Of a stretch of 64,000 nucleotides of DNA, positions 44,577 through 52,130 are shown piece by piece. Origin of the DNA: Clostridia bacterium (lineage in GTDB: Bacteria > Bacillota > Clostridia > TANB77 > CAG-465). Under the pieces are notes generated by a model. It did not search any database. It saw only the letters and a program-made list of their open reading frames with translations, and was not told the origin of the DNA. Within the stretch, counting starts at the first letter, position 1. Each line of letters opens with the position of its first letter. A program made the translations under genes and the position numbers. The stretch lies in the NCBI GenBank assembly GCA_030524345.1, contig JAUNGP010000009.1:1-64000 (forward strand), read 5' to 3'.

Positions 44577-44930
44577 TTAATGTGTTGTTATTACATATAC
44601 TCTCACTAAAAAGAATATATAAAAGACGATAAAGATGAGAAGATATATCATTACTCCCGCAATTCCTGATTTTAAATAATCAAGAGCTATCGTTTTATCC
44701 TTTTTTACATTCATAAAATATAGTATGATACCTACTATTGGTATGATATAAGATATTATTTTTAATGCCTTACTAGCATTATTTCCTATACGTTTTAATA
44801 CAAATAACAATCCTATTATAAAAATGATCAAATAAATTGCTATTCTAATATAATATGACACTGGTGTTGGTAGTGAAGATATTGGAACAGAAGTACTTAA
44901 ATCCGGTCTTGTAAAAGTTATATTATTCAT
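44577..44930 (-). CDS. Small membrane protein, unknown
   Basis: A 117-residue protein with a polar Ser/Thr/Pro-rich N-terminus (about 1-25) and three membrane helices (about 28-45, 57-75 and 88-112), with a charged loop (NVKKDKTIALDYLKSG). The ATG at 44930 has GGGGG 7 bases ahead. The next copy (44325-44522) is a shorter paralogue and the next upstream gene is a decayed peptidase, so this patch may be the remains of a small transported or secreted-peptide cassette. That is inference. Confidence 0.6.
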   Translation of the reverse strand: MNNITFTRPDLSTSVPISSLPTPVSYYIRIAIYLIIFIIGLLFVLKRIGNNASKALKIISYIIPIVGIILYFMNVKKDKTIALDYLKSGIAGVMIYLLIFIVFYIFFLVRVYVITTH

Positions 44931-45071
44931 AATCATTCCCCCTTATAAAATACATCTAACTAATTAAGTTTTTTTCTCTTGAAATCTGATCTTTTAAATC
45001 CCCCTCCTTTTAAATTAATTATGATATCCAAAAATTTATATAAAATAAGTATTTCATACCTATATGTTTCC

Positions 45072-45523
45072 TTATAAAAGGACATCTAATATTAGATGCC
45101 CTCTCGATATTAGTGATCCCATGGAGCCTGCATTAATTGTATTTCCAACAGTAATCCACATAAAATCATCAGGTGAAGTCCAACCTGTAGAAACATATAA
45201 GAGATTTCCATTACTTCCTCCCTCAGAATAACCAATAATAACATACATATGGCTATTTGCTAACATCAAAACCGGATACCCTTTATTAATATCCCGTTTA
45301 ACATCACTAAACAAATTAAGCCAATAGTGTTGATCCCCCACCTATAGGAGAATAATATATTTGCCACAGCTGTTGGACCACAAAAATTACCATTTTTTAC
45401 TCCTTGTTAAAACATTAATACTGGATAAATATCAGTATTTTCAATATTATGTAAAAAAACTACAGTCTCACTTCTACCAACAGAATTACTCTTGTCATTA
45501 ACAAACATAACTTCATCTTTCAT
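45072..45523 (-). pseudogene. Decayed C39-like (papain-fold) cysteine peptidase gene
   Basis: Starting at ATG 45523 (AGGAG ahead), a frame of 38 codons ends at an in-frame TAA (45407-45409). The same frame continues with QGVKNGNFCGPTAVAN, the catalytic-Cys motif of C39-like peptidases. It then shifts at a run of five C (45335-45339) into a frame with WLNLFSDVKRDINKGYPV and HMYVIIGYSEGG, the catalytic-His motif. One added base in that run would restore SYRWGDQHYW. With one nonsense codon and one frameshift the gene is non-functional unless these are sequencing errors. No signal peptide is visible. Confidence 0.75.
45074..45102 (-). terminator. Terminator at the peptidase pseudogene 3' end
   Basis: GGACATCTAA and TTAGATGCCC (about 45080-45101) form a stem with a T-rich tail in the minus direction. 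The final codons of the open frame lie inside it, which suggests that the original stop codon was earlier or in another frame. Confidence 0.55.
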
Positions 45524-45549
45524 AGGCAAATTCTCCTTTCTATGAAATA

Positions 45550-45592
45550 GTCAAATAATTATTTTGACATATTAGATTATGTATGATAATAT
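45550..45592 (+). promoter_or_regulatory. Promoter with inverted 0A-box-like repeats for the Spo0A-like gene
   Basis: TTGACA (45564-45569), 17-base spacer and TAATAT (45587-45592). GTCAAA (45550-45555) and TTTGAC (45563-45568) form an inverted repeat covering the -35. Read as TGTCAAA they are one base from the TGTCGAA core of Spo0A boxes, so autoregulation is conceivable. Confidence 0.5.
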
Positions 45593-45624
45593 TGTATCAA
45601 TCAAAATTTTACATAGCAATAAAA

Positions 45625-45664
45625 CTAGAAAATTTTGGAAAAAATTGGAAAGCTTTGGAAAATT
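45625..45664 (+). repeat. Helically phased TTGGAAA repeat array in a leader
   Basis: TTGGAA begins at 45635, 45645 and 45655, exactly 10 bases apart, with a degenerate CTAGAA at 45625. The spacing of one helical turn puts the motifs on one DNA face and puts A-tracts in phase. It lies between the promoter and the start codon of the Spo0A-like gene. Confidence 0.6.
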
Positions 45665-45686
45665 TTGCATAGTAAGAGGGATAAAA

Positions 45687-46391
45687 ATGTTAAAAATTGT
45701 AATAATAGATGATAATTATGAATATATAGAATCATTATTTAATATCATTGCATCTAATAAATTAAAAAAATTTGAAATTTTAGGAATATTCTCTGATGGA
45801 AAAAAAGCACTAGATTATATTCTAACTGAGAATATAGATGTTATTTTATTGGATTTAAATATGCCAAACTTCAATGGAATAGAAATGATCGAAAAATTAC
45901 AAAATTCTGATATAAAATCAAAAATAATAACAATGACAGCAGATAGTTCATTCATGATTAAATTAATCCAAAAAAACTTAATAGTATATAGAAGTTTTAT
46001 AAAACCTTTTGATATTAAACATTTAATTTATATTCTAAATGAGTTAGAAACAAGCTCCTCATCAACTATAAGGGATTCAATAATTAATTTACTTAACAAT
46101 TTTCATTTTAATAAAAATACAATTGGATATTTGTATATTATTGATTGTTTGGAGTTATGCATCAAAAATAACTACCATGCAATGCCAAAATCAAAGGCAA
46201 TCTATGAAAAGATTGCCAATATACACAATAATAACTATTTAAAAATAGGATGGAATATTGATAAATCCATAAAGGCAATGAATCGATTTACAACAGATGA
46301 GATAAAGAATAAATTTTTTCAAAATGATAAGATGCCATCTACCAAAAGTTTTATCAACTGTATGCTAAATAATCTGTATTCAAAAATATAG
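45687..46391 (+). CDS. Spo0A-family response regulator (divergent)
   Basis: The 234-residue protein has a receiver domain (1-120) with Asp8/Asp9, phosphoacceptor Asp56 (ILLDLNMP), Thr84 and Lys106, all intact. Residues about 125-234 align by eye with the Spo0A DNA-binding domain: NTIGYLYIIDCLELCI matches the Spo0A segment that starts HIKGYLYL, and MPSTKSFINCM matches its KPTNSEFI ending. The recognition helix (WNIDKSIKAMNR in place of SRVERAIRHAIE) has changed, so its DNA targets likely differ. Thus it may be a Spo0A paralogue or a very divergent Spo0A. The start at 45687 follows GAGGG; the frame extends to 45579 but that part covers the promoter. No histidine kinase is adjacent. Confidence 0.8.
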   Translation: MLKIVIIDDNYEYIESLFNIIASNKLKKFEILGIFSDGKKALDYILTENIDVILLDLNMPNFNGIEMIEKLQNSDIKSKIITMTADSSFMIKLIQKNLIVYRSFIKPFDIKHLIYILNELETSSSSTIRDSIINLLNNFHFNKNTIGYLYIIDCLELCIKNNYHAMPKSKAIYEKIANIHNNNYLKIGWNIDKSIKAMNRFTTDEIKNKFFQNDKMPSTKSFINCMLNNLYSKI

Positions 46392-46398
46392 CAGATAT

Positions 46399-46441
46399 AA
46401 AAGTTGAACTAAATTAAAATCATTTAGTTCAACTTTTAATT
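46399..46441 (+). terminator. Terminator of the Spo0A-like gene
   Basis: A perfect 16-base stem (46399-46414 with 46422-46437) with a short loop and a T-rich tail. Confidence 0.8.
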
Positions 46442-46533
46442 TATTTACATAAGTAAAAAGCATAATATCATAACACTAAAAATGTGAGAACATAACATAT
46501 GCATCATTTTGATATACGCAGTTCTTTACTATA

Positions 46534-47517
46534 CTATTCCATCTTTTTAAAATACTGCTCTAATATATTTTTTACTTCCTCAATATCATCTGTTCTATTT
46601 ACTAAATCTTTTATCTTAGTACTTCCAGAAAGACCTTTTAAATACCAAGCAATATGTTTTCTCATCTTAAGCATTGCCTGTCTTGGATTTTCTTTATCAT
46701 AATCTAGTGATTGATTGATATGTTCTAATATTATACAATATCTTTCTTCCATTGATGGTATATAATCTTGTCCGTCTAGTATACTCTTAAAAATCCAAGG
46801 ATTTCCGCAAGCGCCACGTGCTATCATAATTCCATCACAACCTGTATACTCAAACATATGATTAGCACTCTCTACATCAATAATATCTCCATTTCCTATT
46901 ACTTGTATTCCCACATTTTCTTTTACTTTTTTGATAATATCTAAATCTGCCTTTCCACTATAATATTCCTCTCTTGTCCTCCCATGAACAATCATTTGCT
47001 CTATTCCATAAAACTCACAAATTTTAGCTACTTCAACAGCGGTAATTCTAGTATCATCAAAGCCTTTTCTTGTTTTTACAGTAATAGGTTTTTGGGATAC
47101 TTGTGTTGCTTCTTTTATAATTTCTTCCACGTTTTTTAAATCAAGTAAAAGACCTGCTCCATCACCATTTTTCACAAGCTTTGGTGCAGGACAGCCCATA
47201 TTAATATTGATAATATCAATATCCTCATTCTGATTTAATTTTAAGATTGTATTTTTGATAACTTCTTTATTACTACCAAATATTTGCACTGCAGATGGTC
47301 TTTCACCGGGCATAATTTCAAGTAACTTTTCTGTTTTTTTACTATCATATTCCATTGCTTTAGAACTGGCCATTTCTGTAAAAGTAAGACCAGGATAAAA
47401 TTTTCTACATATTTTTCTAAAAGGAATATCGGTAACACCTGCCATTGGCCCCAAAAATACATTATTATTTAGTTTTACATCTCCTATACTGATTTCTTTT
47501 ATATAATCTTTTAACAT
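46534..47517 (-). CDS. dusB: tRNA-dihydrouridine synthase DusB-like
   Basis: A 327-residue FMN enzyme that reduces uridines in the tRNA D-loop. GPMAGVTDIPFR (N-terminus), the catalytic Cys in NINMGCPAPK, the FMN-binding VKTRKGFDD, GRTREEYYSGKAD and ARGACGNPWIF are as in DusB. GAGGG precedes the ATG. It follows the pilin-like gene by 12 bases. Confidence 0.92.
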   Translation of the reverse strand: MLKDYIKEISIGDVKLNNNVFLGPMAGVTDIPFRKICRKFYPGLTFTEMASSKAMEYDSKKTEKLLEIMPGERPSAVQIFGSNKEVIKNTILKLNQNEDIDIININMGCPAPKLVKNGDGAGLLLDLKNVEEIIKEATQVSQKPITVKTRKGFDDTRITAVEVAKICEFYGIEQMIVHGRTREEYYSGKADLDIIKKVKENVGIQVIGNGDIIDVESANHMFEYTGCDGIMIARGACGNPWIFKSILDGQDYIPSMEERYCIILEHINQSLDYDKENPRQAMLKMRKHIAWYLKGLSGSTKIKDLVNRTDDIEEVKNILEQYFKKME

Positions 47518-47529
47518 CTTTCTTTCCCT

Positions 47530-47958
47530 CTATATTTTATAATAAACTTTTGATTTATATTTAAATCCATTTAATGAATAGATATTATGAGAATTACTAG
47601 CAACCAAAAAGACATCTTGATTAGAAAAATAAATTGTATTATCATTTAACTTTGCAGTATCTATCACATACAAATCATTATTCTCGTCTCCCATCTCTAT
47701 TACCTGATTGTACAGCTCAGAATTAATAGAGGAAGGATCTACTACCATAATTCCCTCTTCATCAAATTGAATAGGTAAGCTATCATTTTCAACATAATAG
47801 TAGTTAACATCATCCTCTACTCTTGATAACACAGATCGATATTCTTCAAAATTAGCTGTGTTGATAGAATTCATTCCTATCACACTAGCAGAGGTAATGA
47901 TAATCATCATTACTGAAGTAGCTACAACAAGCATCATCATTGAAATTCCTTTTTTCAT
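47530..47958 (-). CDS. Pilin-like membrane-anchored protein
   Basis: The 142-residue protein starts MKKGISMMMLVVATSVMMIII, a type IV pilin-like leader (Gly at the cleavage position, then a hydrophobic helix), followed by a polar outer domain with DVNYYYVENDSLP. It lacks the Glu usual at position 5 after the cleavage site, so prepilin processing is uncertain. No other pilus genes are near. GGAGG precedes the ATG. Confidence 0.6.
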   Translation of the reverse strand: MKKGISMMMLVVATSVMMIIITSASVIGMNSINTANFEEYRSVLSRVEDDVNYYYVENDSLPIQFDEEGIMVVDPSSINSELYNQVIEMGDENNDLYVIDTAKLNDNTIYFSNQDVFLVASNSHNIYSLNGFKYKSKVYYKI

Positions 47959-47984
47959 ATTCTATCCTCCAAAAATATACCAAT

Positions 47985-48013
47985 ATTTTACTATATTTTT
48001 TATATTTTTTCAA
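47985..48013 (-). promoter_or_regulatory. Promoter of the pilin-like gene
   Basis: TTGAAA (48008-48013), 17-base spacer, TAAAAT (47985-47990). The -35 is right behind the U-run of the rodA terminator. Confidence 0.5.
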
Positions 48014-48043
48014 GAAAAAAGATCAAGCCTATTCAGCTTAATC
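48014..48043 (-). terminator. Terminator of rodA
   Basis: GATCAAGC (48021-48028) pairs with GCTTAATC (48036-48043), with one G-U wobble in the minus-strand RNA, followed by six U. The stop codon lies in the stem. Confidence 0.65.
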
Positions 48044-49153
48044 TAAAAACATATTATTTGACTTTCTAGCAGAAACATTTAATACAATTCCCATTGCTAA
48101 ACAGTTTGTAATTAAGTTACTTCCACCATAACTAACAAATGGAAGAGGCACACCAGTAATAGGTAAAAGACCTATTGTCATCCCAATATTTTCAATAAAA
48201 TGAAATGCAAACATTCCAGCAATTCCCATCACAGCATAACTTGCAAAATGGTCCCTTGCATTACGTGATACTCTAATAATTCTCAATAATAACACGGTAA
48301 ATAATACAATAACAGCAACAGATCCCACAAATCCAAATTCTTCTGATATCACAGAAAATATAAAGTCGGAAGATTTAATTGGTAAATATCCATATTGTGT
48401 CTGAGTACCCTTTAAAAATCCAGTGCCAAGTAACATACCAGAGCCTACAGCAATTTTGGATTGTATTGCGTTATATCCGCTTCCCAATGGATCCAGTGAA
48501 GGATCTATAAATACTTTAATTCTTTCTTGTTGAGTTGGATTTAATACAAAAAAGTAAATTACTGGAAGTAACGCAATTGCAATAACAAAAACAACCAGAA
48601 TATATCGATACTTGATTCCCATCTTAAATATCATAAAAGCACTAATTGACAAAAATACTACTGCAGTTCCAAAATCTGGTTGTAATAAAATTAAAACAAC
48701 TGGAACAATTAAAAGTGCACCCATACCAATACAAAACATAATTCTTTTTTTCTTTTCAATGGGATTTATGTCTAAGAACTTACTGATCATTTTTGCCATA
48801 GAAAGTATATAACCAATTTTCATTAGTTCGGACGGCTGATACAATACTCCTCCAAGATTAAACCAGCTACTTGCTCCCATAAGAGACGGCATAAATAAAA
48901 CTGCCACAAGTAAAATCAAATTAATTCCATAAATAATATATCCAACGACTCCAAATATAGAATAATCAAAGGCCCATACTATCACCATTAGTACAAATGC
49001 TAATCCAAACCATACAATTTGCTTAATATACTCATCTTTATTTAAATCTGTCATATAACCCGCACTAAATATAGCTACAACTCCTATCACAAATAATAGA
49101 AGCATCGCAGCAAGTGCGATATAGTCAGTATTTTTTAACAAATTTTTAAACAA
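48038..49153 (-). CDS. rodA: SEDS peptidoglycan polymerase RodA
   Basis: The 371-residue protein has ten membrane helices and the SEDS motifs QPSELMKI and TGVPLPFVSYGGSNL. SEDS proteins polymerise lipid II. With a rod-type PBP2 and mreBCD in the window, a RodA role is more likely than FtsW or SpoVE, but these are hard to tell apart. The start is TTG (49153) with GGGTG 7 bases ahead. It is not beside pbp2 but 16 kb away, as a single-gene unit. Confidence 0.85.
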   Translation of the reverse strand: MFKNLLKNTDYIALAAMLLLFVIGVVAIFSAGYMTDLNKDEYIKQIVWFGLAFVLMVIVWAFDYSIFGVVGYIIYGINLILLVAVLFMPSLMGASSWFNLGGVLYQPSELMKIGYILSMAKMISKFLDINPIEKKKRIMFCIGMGALLIVPVVLILLQPDFGTAVVFLSISAFMIFKMGIKYRYILVVFVIAIALLPVIYFFVLNPTQQERIKVFIDPSLDPLGSGYNAIQSKIAVGSGMLLGTGFLKGTQTQYGYLPIKSSDFIFSVISEEFGFVGSVAVIVLFTVLLLRIIRVSRNARDHFASYAVMGIAGMFAFHFIENIGMTIGLLPITGVPLPFVSYGGSNLITNCLAMGIVLNVSARKSNNMFLD

Positions 49154-49184
49154 TCTATATCACCCTACTTTTCTAATGGAATAT

Positions 49185-49213
49185 ATTATACACTCATTAT
49201 CTATTTTTTTCAA
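49185..49213 (-). promoter_or_regulatory. Promoter of rodA
   Basis: TTGAAA (49208-49213), 17-base spacer, perfect TATAAT (49185-49190). Confidence 0.6.
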
Positions 49214-49219
49214 TATTTT

Positions 49220-51718
49220 TCACTTGATATCCTTCACTACAAAGCCAGCATCTTCAATTGCTTTTACAATCTTTTCATTATCGACATCTTTCTTGTACGA
49301 TATAATTGCTTTTTTATCTTCTAAACTAACTTCTACTCTCTCCACAAATTCAAGTGAGCCTAATGCTTTTTCAACGCTCATTTTGCAATGATTACATTGC
49401 ATTCCATCAATATATATTTCTTTTTGATTTTCCATCATAACGTTCTTCTCCTCCTTAAAATTTGTTTTAAATCTTTTCAGTCTTAATGCATTGGTAACAA
49501 CACAAACAGAACTAAGACTCATGGCGGCTGCTCCTATCATTGGATTTAATTTTAAACCAAAACTAAAATAAAATACTCCAGCCGCAATTGGAATTCCTAT
49601 AATATTATAAATAAAAGCCCAGAATAGATTCATTTTTATATTTCTAATAACAGCTTTACTTAAATGAATTCCTGTTACCACATCTAATAATGTGTTTTTT
49701 ACAAGAATAACATCAGCAGATTCAATTGCTATGTCAGTTCCATTTCCAATTGCAATTCCAACATCAGAGCTGACTAGAGCTGGACTATCATTGATTCCAT
49801 CCCCAACAAAAGCAACTTTTTTTCCTTTATTTTGAAGTTTTCTTACTTCCTCTTCTTTGTTTTGTGGTAATACCTCTGAAATGATATTTTTAATGCCAAC
49901 TTTTTTTCCAATAGAGTTTGCTACAGCACTATTATCTCCAGTAATCATATACACATCGATTCCCATTTCCATTAGTTTTTCTACAGCATACTTACTTGTA
50001 TCTTTTATTGTATCGGAGACAGCGATAATACCTATCAAACTTTTTTCATTCGAAAAATATAGTAAAGTATTACTATTACTTTTTCTCATTATGCTATCGT
50101 CTATTGTAATATTATTTTCATTCATCCATTTAATATTCCCACCATAATAACATATGCCATCAATTTTTCCTTTAACACCTCTTCCAGGAATCACTTCAAA
50201 ATCGTCTACTTGACTAAGACTAATTTTTTCTTCTTTTATTTTTTTCAGTATTGCATTAGATAATGGATGCTCAGAATTTTTTTCTAAACTTCCAGAAATT
50301 CTTAAAAATTCTTCTTGATCCATTGTAGTGAAAATATCCTCTACTCTTAGTTTTCCCTCTGTAATTGTACCAGTTTTATCCAACAAAATCGCGTCCACCT
50401 GATGTAGCATTTCTAGGCTTTCAGCAGATTTTATTAATATTCCATTTTCTGCCGCTTTTCCAGTTCCTACCATAATAGCAACAGGGGTTGCAAGACCTAA
50501 AGCACAAGGACATGATATTACCAAAACTGCTATGCCAGTGGTAAGTGCAAATTCAAAGCTTTGCCCAAGTAATAACCATATAATCGTAGAACTGATTGCG
50601 ATCAAAATAACGGCAGGAACAAATATAGCACTTACTTTGTCAGCAAGTTTAGAAATAGGAGCTTTGGAACTTCCAGCTTCTTCTACCAATTTTATGATTT
50701 GTGAAAGGGTTGTATCATCTCCGACCCTCACTGCTTTCATTTTAAAATATCCGTTTTGATTAATTGTACCAGAAATCACATTATCGCCAACACTTTTATC
50801 TACAGGGATACTCTCACCAGTAATAGCAGATTCATCTATAGAAGAGCTTCCCTCCGTTAAAACACCATCTACGGGTATATTAGAACCGGGTTTAATAAGT
50901 ATTATATCTCCTACTAAAATATCCTTTACTTCTACCTCTATTTCTTTTCCATTCCTAATTAAAATAGCATTCTTAGGGGCAAGATTTATGAGTTTTTCAA
51001 TTGCACTATTTGTCTTACTTTTAGATTTTGCTTCCAAATACTTTCCAAGTGTAATCAAAGTAAGAATTGTTCCAGCAGATTCAAAATAGATATCCATCCT
51101 ATATTTTTCAACAAGTTCTATATTATGGTTTCCAAGACCTATTCCAATCATATAAATAGCAAAAATTCCATAAATAGTAGCAGCGCCACTTCCTAGTGCA
51201 ATCAAAGAATCCATATTGGGACTACCATGAAATAACTTTTTAAATCCTGAAATGAAATAATTTCTATTCACATATAAAATAGGAAGTAATAATAAAAACT
51301 GTGAAAGGCTAAAGGTAATAGCATTTTTACTCCCATGAAAAAAATTAGTCATAAACTGTGGAATTGGAAGTCCAAACCATTCATGAAACATATGATACAT
51401 TGCAAGATACATTAGTGGTATTAAAAAACATATAGAAATAATTAGTCTCTTCTTCATTGACTTTATATTTTCCTCTACGCTCTTCTTAGCTTTTTTCACC
51501 CTCTTATCATTTTGAACACTTGCTCCATATCCTGCATCCTCTACACTTTTTATAATATCTTTTGTATTTACTCTCTTTTCGTCATATTCAACTAACATAT
51601 AATTCGATAAAAGATTAACAGAAACATTTTTTACCCCTGAAAGCTTTCTTACTGCCCTTTCTACATGCGAAGAGCAACTACTACAAGTCATTCCTAAAAT
51701 ATCAAACTTTTCTTTCAT
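49220..51718 (-). CDS. copA: Copper-translocating P1B-type ATPase with N- and C-terminal metal-binding domains
   Basis: This 832-residue copper exporter has an N-terminal HMA domain (CSSC at 12-15), eight membrane helices, the SCPCALG ion motif, the phosphorylation site DKTGT, HP motif (NSEHPLSN) and GDGINDSPAL. Unusually, a second HMA domain with GMQCNHC (Cys at about 775 and 778) forms the C-terminus, preceded by MMENQKE, which looks like the start of a CopZ chaperone, so it appears to be a CopA-CopZ fusion. It exports Cu(I). AGGAGG precedes the ATG. It lies 10 bases after csoR. Confidence 0.92.
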   Translation of the reverse strand: MKEKFDILGMTCSSCSSHVERAVRKLSGVKNVSVNLLSNYMLVEYDEKRVNTKDIIKSVEDAGYGASVQNDKRVKKAKKSVEENIKSMKKRLIISICFLIPLMYLAMYHMFHEWFGLPIPQFMTNFFHGSKNAITFSLSQFLLLLPILYVNRNYFISGFKKLFHGSPNMDSLIALGSGAATIYGIFAIYMIGIGLGNHNIELVEKYRMDIYFESAGTILTLITLGKYLEAKSKSKTNSAIEKLINLAPKNAILIRNGKEIEVEVKDILVGDIILIKPGSNIPVDGVLTEGSSSIDESAITGESIPVDKSVGDNVISGTINQNGYFKMKAVRVGDDTTLSQIIKLVEEAGSSKAPISKLADKVSAIFVPAVILIAISSTIIWLLLGQSFEFALTTGIAVLVISCPCALGLATPVAIMVGTGKAAENGILIKSAESLEMLHQVDAILLDKTGTITEGKLRVEDIFTTMDQEEFLRISGSLEKNSEHPLSNAILKKIKEEKISLSQVDDFEVIPGRGVKGKIDGICYYGGNIKWMNENNITIDDSIMRKSNSNTLLYFSNEKSLIGIIAVSDTIKDTSKYAVEKLMEMGIDVYMITGDNSAVANSIGKKVGIKNIISEVLPQNKEEEVRKLQNKGKKVAFVGDGINDSPALVSSDVGIAIGNGTDIAIESADVILVKNTLLDVVTGIHLSKAVIRNIKMNLFWAFIYNIIGIPIAAGVFYFSFGLKLNPMIGAAAMSLSSVCVVTNALRLKRFKTNFKEEKNVMMENQKEIYIDGMQCNHCKMSVEKALGSLEFVERVEVSLEDKKAIISYKKDVDNEKIVKAIEDAGFVVKDIK

Positions 51719-51728
51719 ATCACACCTC

Positions 51729-52025
51729 CTATTGTAATTTTTTTACCAAATTCATAACTTCATCTAATATTTCCAAGTTATTTTCCTTTATATCACGAAC
51801 AACACAAGTATTGAAATGATTCTCTAATATATTATTACCTAAACTTTTCAGAGCATTACGTACTGCAGCTATTTGTATTAATATATCTCCACAATATCTA
51901 TCATCTAAGACCATCTGGTGAATTCCTCTAATTTGCCCTTCTATGATATTTAACCTATTATTTAATTTCTTCTTTTCTTTTTCACTTCGATATGTCATTT
52001 TCTGATAACATTTTTTACATTCCAT
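51729..52025 (-). CDS. csoR: Copper-sensing repressor CsoR
   Basis: A 98-residue all-helical repressor of the DUF156/CsoR family. The Cu(I) ligands Cys45, His70 and Cys74 are in the classic C-H-C spacing. CsoR binds DNA without copper and releases it on Cu(I) binding. The N-terminus adds a CKKC pair (Cys3, Cys6). The ATG at 52025 has GGGTG 6 bases ahead. It leads csoR-copA under an operator that overlaps the promoter. Confidence 0.92.
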   Translation of the reverse strand: MECKKCYQKMTYRSEKEKKKLNNRLNIIEGQIRGIHQMVLDDRYCGDILIQIAAVRNALKSLGNNILENHFNTCVVRDIKENNLEILDEVMNLVKKLQ

Positions 52026-52042
52026 AATCTTCACCCAAATCA

Positions 52043-52071
52043 ATTATATACCCCTACCGGGTATTTGTCAA
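52043..52071 (-). promoter_or_regulatory. csoR-copA promoter with CsoR operator in the spacer
   Basis: Perfect TTGACA (52066-52071), 17-base spacer and perfect TATAAT (52043-52048). The spacer contains ATACCC-N5-GGGTAT (52048-52064), the known pattern of CsoR operators. A bound repressor would cover both hexamers. Confidence 0.85.
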
Positions 52072-52078
52072 TATGTAT

Positions 52079-52121
52079 CAAAAAAATAAGGGATATATTA
52101 TGAACTATATCCCCTATTTTT
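52079..52121 (-). terminator. Terminator of the first TPM gene
   Basis: AAAATAAGGGATATA (52083-52097) and TATATCCCCTATTTT (52106-52120) pair with one wobble, with a U run after. It insulates the csoR promoter next to it. Confidence 0.75.
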
Positions 52122-52130
52122 ACCATCACT

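Noticed and set aside
45579-45686. Longer start for the Spo0A-like gene
   Set aside because: It would begin within the -10 region and translate the phased repeat array; ATG 45687 with GAGGG fits the receiver-domain start.
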